Notes: a model not told the origin generated them from the letters alone. A stretch of DNA of 64,000 nt from Dermanyssus gallinae (GCA_003439945.1 QVRM01002187.1:1-64000), one strand, 5' to 3'. Positions 49,142 to 61,779 are shown, counted from the stretch's first letter. Made by a program: numbers and translations.

Positions 49142-49146
<5 letters not shown>
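48968..49146. repeat. four tandem units of CAAGCGGGAGGGTCAAAG plus (TA)n
   Basis: The GCGGGAGGGTCAAAG motif recurs near 48970, 49014, 49074 and 49126, with TA runs of differing length between. The runs appear to have expanded independently after duplication. Confidence 0.9.
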
Positions 49147-49174
<28 letters not shown>

Positions 49175-49185
<11 letters not shown>

Positions 49186-49372
49186 GATTTCCCGTAAGGC
49201 AATTGCCCGTGTACGGATTTTTCATGTCATGGCTAAGTTTATTCCACTCTGGCATTTACCTTGTCTAAATTGGAAACCATGCAAACCAATTTAAGACTGG
49301 TGGCCGGTCTGGGTCTCGAACCCAGTCCTCCCGAATGCAAGACAAAGGCTTTGCCACTAAGCCACCTTGCTC
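49175..49372 (-). mobile_element. tRNA-derived SINE, family A
   Basis: On the minus strand the head has a perfect A box (TGGCTTAGTGG), a D-arm-like GCTTAGTGGCAAAGC, and a five-pair T arm CTGGG/CCCAG holding GGTTCGAGACC. The tail ends in an A run followed by TA repeats. GGTCAAAGATATA stands at 49134-49146 and 49373-49385. If this is the target duplication, the (TA)n at 49147-49174 lies inside it and belongs to the SINE tail. Confidence 0.85.
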
Positions 49373-49380
49373 GGTCAAAG

Positions 49381-49408
49381 ATATATATATATATATATAT
49401 ATATATAT
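49381..49408. repeat. (TA)n tract
   Basis: Simple TA run directly beside the head of the SINE. Confidence 0.9.
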
Positions 49409-50282
49409 TGAAGAGCACTGTTAACAAAAACCAAAGACCGGTCGAACCAACCCAGCCAGCCATCAGACCCAGTGAGTGAAGCAGGCAGACAGACATACTG
49501 ACTGAATGACGATGTGTCTTATCCTAACTCGTGTAGCCGACCCGTTCGTGACAGCGGTACCAACCCGCAGCAGCAAACCGACGACAAAGAAACAGATCAA
49601 CCGATTGCGTCCTCCTCTTCGTTTTGATTCGTCTCGACTTCTAGTCCTCGCCACCTCAATTCTTGTCCTCTTCTAGTCTCAGTAGTCACGCCAACCAATC
49701 TATCTAGGAAACCACCATTCCACATAGTCGTCATCATTGTGGTCCACCATCCCCTCCTCAGCCCACACCGGCCACAGCCGCTCACTATTATCATGATTCG
49801 GGGGCTCATCATGAAGACGATCTTGATCTTCGTCATCACCGGCAGCTCTACCTACTTCCATTTTAAGCAGTAGGTTGTTGTTAATTCGAGAGAGAGAGAG
49901 AGAGAGAGACTATCGCCCGTCGTCCCCTGCTTAAGGGGACGGCTGGAGTGATGAGCCGTGAGCCATATTTTCAACTCACCTACTCATCAAAACGATCAAT
50001 GCTGCAATGCACCCGACCCGCCGAGCGAGACAGTTCCAAGACGATGCTCAACTACTGCAGTATTGATACCACCATCAACACGTACAACAAACAACGATAT
50101 CAGCAACGATATGAGCAATAAAAACGTACAATGTCACCGATCAGCAGTGCGGACAACAGCCACAACAGCAACAGCACAGCAGCAGTCGGAACATTAGTAA
50201 ACCATCAACATCAATAACGACACAGCCGTCAGCATCAACAGCCACAACTGTGTCACGCACACGCCTCTAGAAGCATGCTGCG

Positions 50283-50330
50283 TATATATGCATATATATA
50301 TATATATATGCATATATATATATATATATA

Positions 50331-50368
<38 letters not shown>

Positions 50369-50375
50369 TATATAT
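50283..50375. repeat. (TA)n tract with periodic GC interruptions
   Basis: TA runs broken by TGCA at irregular intervals, about 50 bp from the tail of the second SINE A copy. Confidence 0.9.
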
Positions 50376-50421
50376 ACTTGATTATAATTTTCCCAACCTG
50401 GGTGTTAATAAGCCACAATTT

Positions 50422-50617
50422 GTTTTTTAGAGTTTCCGTAAGGCTAATGCCCGTGTACGGTTTTATCATGTTATAGCGAACTTTTAATCCACTCCGGCAT
50501 TTTTCTTGTCTAAATTGAAAACCATGCAAACCAATTTAAGAGTGGCCGGTCTGGGTTTCGAACCCAGTCCTTCCGAATGCAAGGCAAAGGCTTTGCCACT
50601 AAGCCATTTTGCTCGGA
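50422..50617 (-). mobile_element. tRNA-derived SINE, family A, second copy
   Basis: Close match to 49175-49372 along its whole length, including the perfect A box and a perfect B box (GTTCGAAAC). The T run at its tail is shorter. No target duplication is obvious. A very long TA tract (50622-50712) adjoins its head. Confidence 0.85.
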
Positions 50618-50621
50618 TTTA

Positions 50622-50628
50622 TATATAA

Positions 50629-50711
<83 letters not shown>

Positions 50712-50712
50712 G
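50622..50712. repeat. long (TA)n tract
   Basis: About 90 bp of almost pure TA. Confidence 0.95.
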
Positions 50713-51269
50713 TATACGTATTCATAACCATTTTCGTATGTCGGTTTCTAATTGCCCTTACAGAAGTAGTAATTGCTGTGGTATTTACTATTATTAGTCC
50801 TCCCGTACTCAAAGCTGTATTCTAGGTAGGAGCAGTGGCGTTAGTAATCATTGAGAAAGGGACTAACTATGGCACGCCGTTCCCTTTCCTAGCCCTGCCG
50901 GGGCAGGACGACGCCACGGCCAGGCGTGACAAAAGTCACCTCAGAACATTCGATGATGAGACGGGCGCGCGTGTAGGGCCGCATACGAGAATGTTGTAAA
51001 GACACCAATTGATCGACTGATAATAGAGCTACGCGCTCGCTGCTAGTAGTGGTTGGTAGTAGTTGGCTAACAGGTCAAAGGGATAAACGCAAAGCCACGT
51101 TAGTTTTGTGTCTCCAAACAAACGACTTGTTCCTGGCTCTGCTTCGTGGGCGGTTCGCAACTATACGGCGACACAGTAGGCTTTAGTTGCCGCAAAACAC
51201 ACCACAGGTTCCACCTGTCCCAAACACACCATAGGTTCTTCACCTGCCTCTTAGCGACGCTAGACAAAA

Positions 51270-51342
51270 ATATATGTAGGTATGCGAGTAGTATACGAGA
51301 ATATATGTAAATATGCGAGTAGTACACGGGAATATATGTAGG
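51270..51342. repeat. short tandem repeat, about 37-bp unit
   Basis: AATATATGTAGGTATGCGAG, AATATATGTAAATATGCGAG and AATATATGTAGGTCTACC begin successive units. Confidence 0.75.
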
Positions 51343-51344
51343 TC

Positions 51345-52019
51345 TACCTCGGGATTAGCATACTCTTGCTTATGATTCATTGTTTGTATGTGTAGCTAAT
51401 GAAGATATTGTCATGACTCTACGTTGTAGAAAAACGAGCATAAATTGTCGTTTTCAACAACAACAACACAAACGCGTTTAAAATTGCGATACGAGTTGTC
51501 TTACACTAACAAAATTAACCATTTCGTACCGGCCCATTCTAGACTTCACAAATAGTATGTTGCATGAGCTCTGGAAGCTTATCGAACATCTACAATTATC
51601 GACGGAGCTTGCATGTTCAAGTTATAATTTATTTCGGTTGCTAAAAACTCTGCAACGTTCAATACTTCTTCACGCAACAGCGCTGCAATTTCTACAAAAA
51701 CAAAGATCGATTGAATACAATTCCTAACAAATTCTTGTTTTTACTCTAGGCAAAACATTTACACGCGCTAAGCATATATATTGACGTAAATTTAAAGATT
51801 TTGTTAGACATACCGATAGACCAACAGGGTTACAGATAATTATCGTTATGTTCGGCGTTTTGCTTGAAAACTGCCAACGCGTCCGTGCGGAGCGGAGATG
51901 AGGAGGTGATAGTTTAATACTCTGACACAACAAAAGGCAAATTTGATCTTGGTACTACGCATACCCTTTCAAAGTGATATCCTATGGGGCTATAGTGATT
52001 TCTTAAATAAATAAAATTG

Positions 52020-52060
<41 letters not shown>

Positions 52061-52900
52061 CGTGTGCATTAAATACGTATATAGTTTGTAGTTAGAACAG
52101 TGTAACTTAAACATACCCTGCGCGGAGCGCCAAAGCGGCTGCAAAATTCCTGCCAGAACCATGGATAATTTACATTCGTTGTTGTTGCTGCTCCGTGTGA
52201 GAAATTGGGCGAATAATTGGCCAAATGTAGGCCAAATATTCTAACAGTCTAGTTCGTAGTGTTTGACGTACAGAAACCGCCATCGTTCAGGCGTTCATCA
52301 TCAAAAGGTCGCGTTCGACAATAGGGCGAATATTCCTTCTGCAATACGTCAACTGGCCCATAACAATCATGCTCTTGGTACAAGTCAAGGCAATTAGTAT
52401 TCGTATTAGGCTTGACAAGTAAAAAGAGAATTGTCTATTCTTGTCAAGAATGTTTTACTGGCGTGTCATGAAAGCGAAATATAGGCAGACTAAACGTAAT
52501 GACTATAGTACTGACGATGCTAATCTATTGCTAGCCGCCGTAGATAACAAGAACACGTTCATACATTCGGTAGGTATTGTCAGACACAGGTCACAATTGC
52601 TCCGTTCTGTGGTTCGTATAGGTTAGATGATTAATATATGTTTTGTCAAAGTAAGCTTTATCAGCAAGCAGCCGTGGCAGACTAAATCAAAATCATGTTA
52701 GGGTCTCTCCGCACAATCAGTCAGAATATGAATCTGTCAGCTCAGTAGGTTATACAGGTCCTAGGCGCGGAGAAAACGGTGCGACATTTCCCCTCGTTTT
52801 GCGATATGGCTGTACATAGGTATGCGGGCAGCAAGCATCGACCCGCGTAACACTAGTCCTCATCACCCCTAACAAAACCCTTAGTCTTCGTCTAACCCCA
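51345..52900. other. no recognisable feature
   Basis: AT-rich DNA with one TA run (52022-52060). Nothing supports a gene. Confidence 0.35.
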
Positions 52901-52989
52901 GACGCCCCGGTCGCCGAGGGGCTCCCGGCAGAATGATGTCTGCCACTATGGGTATGAGGTGTGCTGCCACTATTGGTATGAGGCGGTGA

Positions 52990-55385
52990 AGTGGAGAAGC
53001 GGAGTCCCTTGATCCGCGCGCGCGATCAGATTCAAATTTGCGCGCGCTTGACAACACCAACATCAACGGCGGCGGCTGCGGCGCCGGTGGCTAGTTTTCC
53101 ATTCAGCTGCCATCGTTGGTTGTCATCGTTATTGCTGATATTGTCATTGTGCTATGATTGTCAATGTTGTTGCTGTTGTTGCCATTGTTGCCATTGTTGC
53201 TGTCAGCTGGCGTAGGTGGTAGTGGTAGTGGTTCGCACTGTCCGGTAGTCGGGGTGGAAAGGGGTTGTTGTTGTTGTCGTCGTCATCGTTGTCGTCGGCG
53301 TTGCCGTGACGCATCCTTTCCCATCAATGATACGGCCGCCTCCCGTTTTGGTCGAGAGGCGCGCGCCCTTTCCACGTAGGTGGTGGTGGTGGTGGTGGTA
53401 GTTTACTGCAGCGGCAGCGACAGCGACAGCGAGTCTGCAGCAGCTGCAGTAGCAGCAGCAGGAACAGCAGCAGAAACAACCAGAGGAAGGAAGGAGTTGT
53501 CGCCGGGACAGCTGGGCGATGATGGGCATAGGGAGCCCGCCGACACGGAGGGGCCGATCATCGACCGACCCATCATTCGCCAAGACAAAGCGGCGGCGTC
53601 AGCGGCAGCAACGGCGACAATTGGACGCGATCTGCCGTAGACGGCCCGTGCCGCTCACCGTCGGCGCGTCGGCGTTAAGAGAAACGAGCGAAACGGACCG
53701 ACGGTTGGAGAGACCCATAGACCCAATAATAGACAGGCAGGCAAGCAAACGGACAGGAAAACAGGCGACCAACAGCAGCAGCAGCAGCTGAGTGGGTGGT
53801 GGGAGAGAACAGATCCACAGCCGGACAATAGACACAAACATAGACAGGCAAACGCACGAACCACCAACGAACAAACCGCTGGCTGGTAGTGGTAAAGGTG
53901 GTGGTGGAGGTGCGCGACGCGATTCTCATCGTTTCATTCAGTATTTACTGCTGTTGCTGTTGTTGTAGGAGTAGTAACAGTAGTAATAGTAGTAGTAGTA
54001 GCAGTATTGTTGTTGTTGCTGCTGGAGTTGTTGTTGTTGCTGCTGCTGGAGCTGTCGTTGTTGTTGCTTCTGGAGCCGTTGTTGTTGCTTCTGGAGCCGT
54101 TGTTGCTGCTTGCTACGGGTGCGGACGGGTGTCCGGGACAAAGGAGGAGGTGGTGGTGGTGGTAAAGGTAGCGGCTACAGCGGCGGCAGCAGCAGCAGCA
54201 GCCGCAGCAGAGGTGGGTGGTGACGCAGGCGTTGTGGGTAAAGGAGGAAACCTGTGGTTATGGTGTGACGTCTACTATATGGACGACTTTGTCACTACCA
54301 GCGTTGCTACTATCATCAATCACCATCACCACGACGACTACCATCAGCATCTCCCCCACCACCACCGCCACCATCACCATCACCAATACTCCAATGGCCA
54401 GATCCAAGCCAATAAATAGCAGGCAGGGGCACGTCTTTGTCGCTCTCGACTTCAACAACACAAACTAGTTGTGACAAGAAGAACAAGAACAAGACGAAGA
54501 GGAAGAGGAAGAGGAAAAGGAAAAGGAACAAGCGACAGCCGCGCCGACAACCGCCACATGACCGCAATATACAGTTGAGCAATAGAATCGGAGCGAAGCG
54601 GAGCGAAGCAAAGCCAACGAAAGAAGACAGTGGAGGCGGGAGCTCATCGGGAAGGGGCGGCTTCCTTCCATCGTTCCGTCATGCACTGGAATACTTGGTG
54701 ATTTGGCTTGTGCCGCTTGCAGCCGTTGTTGCTGTGTGTAATGGTCATCATAAGCAATAACAACAAGAACAAAAACAACAAAATGCCCAATTAGTAACTG
54801 TTTTGCTATAGTCGGCAGTGAGTGATTAGTGGTCTGTGGTGTCCGACGACGACGACGACGACGCCGCCGAGGTCAACGAAGACCTTCCGGGGGAACGGGG
54901 GGAGGCGAGCGGAAAACGTGTGCTTGGAATTGTTGTACCTGTTGTCATTGTTGCTGTCATTGTTGCTGTTCAGGGTGATGCTGCTCTTGCCTCCGTGTCG
55001 TCATTGTTGTTGTCGTAGCCGGCAACTCATTAGTAGCATTGTGTTATTGCGGTCGAAGAAGAAAAATAAGAAGTACCAAAGTAGAAGTGGAAGAAGAAGA
55101 AGACGAGCTTCTTAGGTAAATAGGTAGGTGGGAGAGTGGCCAGTTGATCATCGTCGTTGAGGATTCGCTCCGCGCGGCGGAATTTACCACTGCCACTGTC
55201 AGAACGGTGGTGCGCGGGGAGACACGAATCGATGGTAGCGGCGACGACAACAACAACAACAACACCAATAACAACAATTACAGCAACAGCAGCAACTGCA
55301 ACAACAACAACGACGTGAATATGTGTGTGTGTGTGCATAAGTGTTCTTCGGCGTGGTCGTACGATTCTGTATAATATCGACCAGC
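52990..55385. repeat. trinucleotide-rich region upstream of the ceramidase exon
   Basis: Dense GTT, GCT, CAG, CAC and GAC runs give poly-Ala, poly-Val, poly-Ser and poly-His open frames on both strands (for example 53889-54419). None has a domain or splice signal pattern. The same kind of sequence precedes the cuticle gene ATG, so part may be promoter or leader of the ceramidase gene. Confidence 0.55.
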
Positions 55386-55485
55386 ACGATCTCTTCTGCT
55401 CAGCCTGTTGTTTGGCTTCTCTACCTGCTACAACTTCTGCGACAACCTTCTACTACACACATTCAATTCTCCTCGACATTCTACT

Positions 55486-55490
55486 TCAGT
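55486..55490 (+). promoter_or_regulatory. candidate initiator of the ceramidase gene
   Basis: TCAGT, the arthropod initiator core, lies 113 bases before the ATG. There is no TATA box at the expected distance. Confidence 0.2.
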
Positions 55491-55598
55491 AGCGCACGAC
55501 CAGCTGCTGAAGTTTGACTTCAACCACAACAAAAACAACAACAACAAATAACCAACGGCAGCAGCAGCAGTAGAGCTGCTCAAATCTGTCAACCAACT

Positions 55599-55713
55599 AT
55601 GCCGCCTTCACCACCCAACAATGTCGACAAGGTGGGCTTCTGGGGTCCGCCGACTTCGACGCTGGATTGGTGCGAGTACAATTACGAGATCAGCTACTAC
55701 ATTGCGGAGTTCT
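55599..55713 (+). CDS. alkaline ceramidase, first coding exon (partial gene)
   Basis: Alkaline ceramidases are seven-pass membrane enzymes of the ER and Golgi that split ceramide into sphingosine and fatty acid. This exon has 38 codons plus one base: MPPSPPNNVDKV, then GFWGPPTSTLDWCEYNY and EISYYIAEF. The block GxWGPxTSTLDWCExNY...YIAEFW is the conserved luminal N-terminus of animal ACER proteins, with the Asp, Trp, Glu and Asn that form the calcium site. The donor TTCT|GTAAGT leaves a split codon (T plus GG would give the expected Trp). The start is the only ATG that fits the family length. No later exon was found, so the first intron exceeds 8.2 kb and the rest lies beyond the window. The leader is rich in CAA and CAG. 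Confidence 0.85.
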
Positions 55714-58703
55714 GTAAGTAATGTTTACATACACAGCCTAGACATCAAAACGAAGTTTGTTTTGTTTTTGTTGTGGGCAATTGTCTTCCGGTCCAGGAAG
55801 TTGTTTTTCAAGTCTAGGAGACTATCCCCCACCACCCGACTATTCCCCTTCTAGGGAGACTAGCCCCCCTCCGACTACGGGCTTGGAATCGCCGCGAGGC
55901 AATCCAATGTTCGTTTTGCATGGCCGAGGGCCGAGGATTTGACCATGCACATTAATGTATTTATACGTATGTATTCATACGTCTGTATGTATGTAGGTAT
56001 ACTGAACACACATGCGTTTCATATGCATTTCATTCACCTGCAGATGCACATGTATCTGTATAAGATGTGGTGAAAGATGCCCTAGGTGCTACGCGGCATC
56101 GTGTGCGGCGGTGCCGTTGTTGAATAATAATAATAATAATAGCCTATCAGATGCGACTCGGCGCAAGCAAGGCGCGGGCGCACAGCAGGTTAGTCCATTT
56201 AGCCACGATTAATATTTGTATAATCATTTGAAACGTTCGTTCAATAGACAATTGTATTTTTAAGAAACACAAATAAGAGTAGTTAGTAAAATATACATGT
56301 TTCACGGCACCTGTGTGCGTGTGTGTTAGGTGGTTTTGCCTCTGGGCAGAGAGGTGCAATGGTACGCTCGTGGATACGAAATACACGTCAATGTGTAGGT
56401 TACCCGGGTGGAGCCAGTTGGCTAATTGGAGAGCTTTCTGCGTACACCGCTGGGTGACTACGGACGACGTACACTACGGGGGTGACGTTTCTGGCTCGTC
56501 TGTCAAAATCCGTCGTGGGTTGCCTGTCAAAATCCGTCGTGGCTTGCGCCGGCATCACCGCCTCGGTAGTTTTTTTCTCTCCGTCGCGTCTTGTGAGATT
56601 TTCCACTTTCTCCGTTGGCCGTTTTGCCGCCAACGAAGTCAATCAGTCTCGAGTTCACAGTTCGGCCATGGACAGCATTTGTGCTCGTGCTGTCGTTATC
56701 GTGATTACTACCATTATTCCTTGATTTTTTTCCAATGCTCTCACTTGCTCTTATGCTCTCTCATCTCGGAGCGGCGATCATTTGGATGGTACAGATGATC
56801 TTAGCTTCGAATAATTTGTGTGCCTTTGCTGCCTCTATTGCTGCTGCTGCTGTAACTGCTTCTTGGTTGCTAGGTTGTAAGAATGCCCATTTATTCAACA
56901 TGTTGGCCCAGCACAGTGTCTACGCGCGGTAGTCTCCCTCCCTCTCCCCGCTCTTCTCTCTGTCTCTACCTATCTATATATCTATCTCTAGAATTTTTTT
57001 CCTACGTTTGCTTTTACTCTGTGTTTCCCTGCGTGTTCGCCCTGTCTCTCGCGAGCGGGATAAATCGAGTATCTGTTTAATTCGCTCGCTTTCCTTCGCT
57101 TGTGACCGGTCGGTGTGCCATGTCCGTTTCGACTATATCTCGGTTGCGAGCGACAGACGCATACATATATAGATGGATAAAAAAAAACATATGGATTGAT
57201 GAATGAATGGATGGACAAACAACTCAACAGGCAGACATATCGATAGATAGGTGCACAGGGAGACAGAAAGTTAGTCTCTGTTAGTTAGTTAACTGTCAGC
57301 ACATGAAGGTCTAAGATTGTTGTCAAAGATCAAAGACGACCACATTTGACAGTTGACGTTATTGTTCTCATCGAATCGGATCGTCGTTTTCGTTGTCGCG
57401 TATCCTCGGGGCGCCGCCAGACACGCGCGTGTCGTGTTAGCACTCGCCATAGTTGGAGGACGATCCGTCCTGACTGTTCGATGAGAGAGACGCGCGGGAA
57501 AGACACAAGGGCCAGCATTGATGGTTTGACACCAATGATTCGCGGTGACGGCGGCCAGCGTGGTCGCCACCTGTGGTCGTACCGCTACGGGCCGACTCTC
57601 GAGTCAACCAACCAACCAACCAACCGACAGACAGATAGACAAAACAGGTCAATAGGAAGAGAAATAATGCATTAAGCATCCGTATGTCCGCTCGAACGAA
57701 CGAACGAACGAGTTAACCTATTGCAACAAAAGAGGGACGTTCGATTTAAGTCGAGCTTGGCGGCTTAGCCCAGATAGGCTCATTGAGATAGAATAGATGA
57801 TAAACCATATACCAGCACGACCGTGTTGCTGAGAGTCAGCGGATATGCTGCTGCCATTGCTGCCATTGCTGCCACCACAAGGACTGTTGGGAAACCCTAG
57901 ACATCTCAGCATGGCCGGCCTTCGGTGAAGATGTTCCAAGCCCTCACGGCCTCACGGCGAGTTTCTTCACGGCTTGTGGGGGACGGAGGCTAGTCTAGAA
58001 ATAAAATCAATCTCCTTAAAATGTATATTTGTAATAGTTTAAGTAATTCTGGCTCAGCTCCAAAGATGATCCATCCACGCTGCATGTTTCATTGGGATGC
58101 TTCACTCACCACGCTGCCGCTCAGGCCGTTAACTGCCAGATGACTCACGCTGGGCCACAGAATCTTGCGGTTCATAACACCACGACTATCACGACTACTA
58201 TTACAATTATATCCTGCTACTATTACTACTACTACTACTGTTAGACTAGTGCTGTTTCTACCTGTGCTGATAAACCTGAACGAATACGAACTGGCTAATT
58301 GTAGCCAGGCTAGCTGAGGTACCGATGATGCCCGTCCCGTCCATCCCCATTAGAGTTGTCGCGGCAGACAATTCAGGTCATGCTGTCGCCTGCCAGCCAC
58401 CAGCCCTGTGCTGGTGTCACTGCAAACCAACCTGGAATAGCGGAGACGACTCATATATATATATATATATATATACCTCTTCTCTGCTATCTAGACAGGT
58501 TAATGGGCCTTTTTTGCTGAATTGTTTAAAAAAGGAAGGATTGTTCGGAGTACGCGTTAGCTACTAAAAAAAACTGTGTCTCCGCTGTCAAAGAAAAATG
58601 TATACCTTACTAAGGGTCTGCTTTAAACGATGAACTAATCTTGTTCTTATACGTATGTGAAAGCATACTTTGTTTTTCGTTGTGTTTTCGTCGTGTTATA
58701 TAT

Positions 58704-58746
<43 letters not shown>

Positions 58747-58968
58747 TAAATGTTCGTACAAATATGTACAGTCATCTGTTTTAATGTGCATATTCTTGTA
58801 ACCTTCAGACGAAGCAGAATTGTCTGCCGAACACGACGGTATGTCTGGTTTCTTCCGAACATTACGTTTACCCGTAATGGCACCTTTTATGAAGTGATGT
58901 CGGACCATCCACATCAGTTCACCACTCTTTCAAATTAATGTACTTTATTAGACACTCTCTGTACAGTA

Positions 58969-58980
<12 letters not shown>
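55714..58980. other. ceramidase intron 1, unique and microsatellite DNA
   Basis: The sequence includes CAAC/GAAC tetranucleotide runs (57603-57712), a TAC run near 58225 and TA runs at 58452-58475 and 58697-58745. The many open frames show no domain. Confidence 0.5.
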
Positions 58981-59010
<30 letters not shown>

Positions 59011-59018
59011 TGTCCGAC

Positions 59019-59600
59019 ATAATAGTTGGAAGCGTCGGTTTGGCGACGTGCCCAAGTATGACTTTTGCGCATCTCAACCAAGTGTATTTGAGGTCGGATC
59101 TAGCAATGTATTCATATAATATTCAGCTGTCACATCTGGGCAACGGAGAACCTTCACGTGATTTACAAAGAGCCATTACTTGTGCCATATGTGACAGTCT
59201 GGTGTGAACTCTGGTCCAAAGGGATAATTTTTTTAATCAGATTTAGTTTCATCCGTAGTGAATGACAAGCGTTGTTGCAGCATGATCCTTAATTGCTTTT
59301 GCCCGAATGTGGACGGAATCAATGCCAGTGAACTCTGGTTCCTCACAAGATAATGCCACAAGCCAAACAGTCTGCGAGATAATAGGGCTTTGAATTTAGG
59401 ATTAAGTGTCGGACGGGTCATCTCGCGTAATGGGAACATTCACTGGCTTTCGAGATCCTGGGATTTAACGCTGTTCGAATTTTTTCGTGTGGGGTTCCTT
59501 GAAGAGTAAATGTACTACTGCTAATATTCCTACGGCCATCAGCAAACTAAAGATCCTCGCAATGAAGCGTGCGTTGCTATGATTAAGCCTGACTCATTTG
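59019..59600 (+). mobile_element. Tc1-like transposase relic with central deletion
   Basis: The plus strand reads VWRRAQV, LLRISTKCI, then RSDLAMYSYNIQLSHLG of the DNA-binding part. It jumps to YVTVWCELWSKGII, continues CCSMILNCFCPNVDGINASELWF, then GRVISRNGNIHWLSRSWDLTLFEFF, the block holding the second catalytic Asp region. The stretch with FSDE, present in the copy at 22.6 kb, is deleted. It lies in ceramidase intron 1. Confidence 0.8.
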
Positions 59601-59639
59601 AAAAAATTGGGTCTCCCATATTATTAAAAATATTTCTAA

Positions 59640-61567
59640 AGTCTATTTTAGATTGGCCTACACGCACATATACTAACGCCAGGCTCAGTGAGGCTAGTAC
59701 GCTGGGAAACAAAGCTCCAACACTGGGCTTTATTGCTATTACAACGGTCCGACAAAGACGATCGGCTTATCGAGCGACTCTTGTTCTACCAGCCGAACCT
59801 CGGCACCCTAAATGTGGGGGACACAAAGGGCTGCACGGCCAACATAAGATGCTATGTAGTCGTGTACAATATGGAGGGCCACAACGACGCAGTACCCTGC
59901 AAACAGGTTACGGACCGTAAATCCCCGCGACAACCGCCGCCAAAAATTACCAATACCATTAAGGTGCGGCAACTAAACCTCAGCAGGAACCCTAGAACAT
60001 GCGTTCTGCTGTCTCAATTCGCGGCCGAAAACAACTTAAAGGTCTTACTACCATCCGAGACCCCCAGAATACAGCTTTCTCAACCTGGACTAAAGAATTG
60101 GCTGGCAACAACTTATCTTCAACCGAGGTGTCCCCCACAAGATCATGTCCCCCACTCCAGTCTGACAAGGCACACACTTCTATTTTATTACCACTTCCGA
60201 CCTTACGCTCAGAAGAAAAGTGGCTTGGATCTCATCGAATGCTCGCCAAAATAAAATGCAGCTCCTGTCTTCTTAAGTTAGCCTATCGCCTCCCGTGCTA
60301 CCGGCCCAATAGCCATATCACCGACAAGTGGAGGACCTGCCGCCGCCTGCAACAAGTGTGCATACGCTGGAGGGAGCAAGGCACCGACCACAACATTCCT
60401 ATATGTGGAGGGGAGCAGTACAGAGAAGCACGAAGAGCCCTACATAGAGCAATTAAGAATGGCAAAGTGAACACCAGAAACTTATTGTACGAGGAGGTCG
60501 AAGAAAACCCTTGAGGCAAGGGGTACAATAATGTGCTTAACAAAATGCGCCACGCACAGCCGCGACTACCCGTAGAGGTGGCCCGATTATATTATAATAT
60601 AATACAACTGCGCTCGTCCTACAACGCTCCTTATACTCAAACCCGGTAAACCGCATGGAGACCCCTCGTCATGCTATCTTGCCTATCCAACGTAGCCGAG
60701 CACATGATCAATGGGTGACTACTAGAACAAAGCTAGAAGACAAGGAGGCGTTGTCGGAAAACCGGCGCGTTTTTTGACTCCGAGATTCCACACATTCATC
60801 TATCAGTGAAGTGCTAAACGTAGCCGATGCACACGCGCCGAGACGCGCCGAGAGTATACCGGCTACATTGTCTGGCCACCCACTTATATGTCAAAAACGC
60901 ATTTAAAAAACGCTTTCGTGGGACGCTATAAATACGGCACGCGTTCGTGGAACGCTATAAATGCGGCCCTTCTAGACAACGGCGTGTCTCCTTACTTACG
61001 ACGTATTCTAGTGTGGTACCTAAAAGACCGAGATCTACGTGCGTGGACCACAGCCGTGGTGCCCCAGGGATCCGAACTGGGACCACCCCTATAGAATATA
61101 GCCTACGATGGAGTACTTAGACCCCCACATCCCCCGGGTGTGACAAGACAATCTGACACTCATTATCCCGGGACGAGGATCTACGGAACGGAGCCTTGGC
61201 GGATTATATCTCCGACAATACTTTCACACAAGCTAGGCTCTAAACTAGACCTAAATCGGGAATTAGTTCCGAGATGTCCCTCCAAGACAACCCCTGGGAC
61301 GGACGAACTACTAATAGCGCAACTGCTACCGGGCGACAGGGGCTGTTTCAGCAATATCGACACCTTAATGGTAAATGGCTGATTTTTCTTCTTACCATAT
61401 GTGCAACTCAGGAGAGGCGGACAAAGTCTAGCAGCCTTAATGACAAGTTAAAGTGGCTAGATGATGTAAGCTTGAGAAGACAGTGCTGGGGCTACCCCCG
61501 ACAAGGGGCAAAGAGGACAAGTGGAGTTAAGTGGGTTTTTGAGTCCCGCACGACCGTGGCTTAAACA
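59640..61567 (+). mobile_element. decayed R1-type LINE
   Basis: A zinc-knuckle-like tail of ORF1 (MEGHNDAVPCKQ, about 59880) is followed by the ORF2 start of the endonuclease (IKVRQLNLSRNPRTC, 59960). Next is a linker (REARRALHRAIKNGKV, 60425), then RT at 60905-61120 with SWNAINAALLDNGVSPYLRR, VVPQGSELGPPL and NIAYDGVLRPPHPPG. These are typical of R1-clade ORF2. The YADD box is not readable. The C-terminal part ends near 61560. Multiple stops and frameshifts are present. It starts where the Tc1-like relic ends. Confidence 0.85.
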
Positions 61568-61654
61568 ACAACGCAGTGTGTAGCATGCATTTCCAGTTAA
61601 ATAACTTACATATATATATATATATATATATATATACTTTTTTTTTCTTTTGTG

Positions 61655-61770
61655 TGAAGTGGGTGGGGAAGATTTGAGTTTAGTGGGTTTGTGAATCTTA
61701 CACTAGCCGCTGCTATGTGCCGGCGATGCATGTGTTGGCATTCCCTAAACTTCCCATATAAAAAAAAAAA
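61655..61770 (+). mobile_element. LINE 3' end with poly-A, homologous to the 10.8 and 47.9 kb inserts
   Basis: GTTTAGTGGGTTTGTGAATC and the following CACTAGCCGCTG match the minus strand of 10818-10974, including the closing A run. A similar AGTTAAGTGGGTTTTTGAGTC also lies at 61522, so this is either the true 3' end of the R1-like element or a second copy beside it. A (TA)n tract (61612-61635) separates the two. Confidence 0.65.
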
Positions 61771-61779
61771 TTTGATTAG

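Noticed and set aside
48970..49146. Regularly spaced repeats resembling a CRISPR array
   Set aside because: Spacers are TA runs of unequal length, and the genome is eukaryotic.
50634..50712. Tyr-Ile repeat proteins over (TA)n tracts, here and elsewhere
   Set aside because: Direct translation of a dinucleotide repeat.
53889..54419. A 176-codon frame rich in Cys, Val, Ala and His
   Set aside because: Made wholly of trinucleotide repeats. Other frames and the opposite strand are open too.
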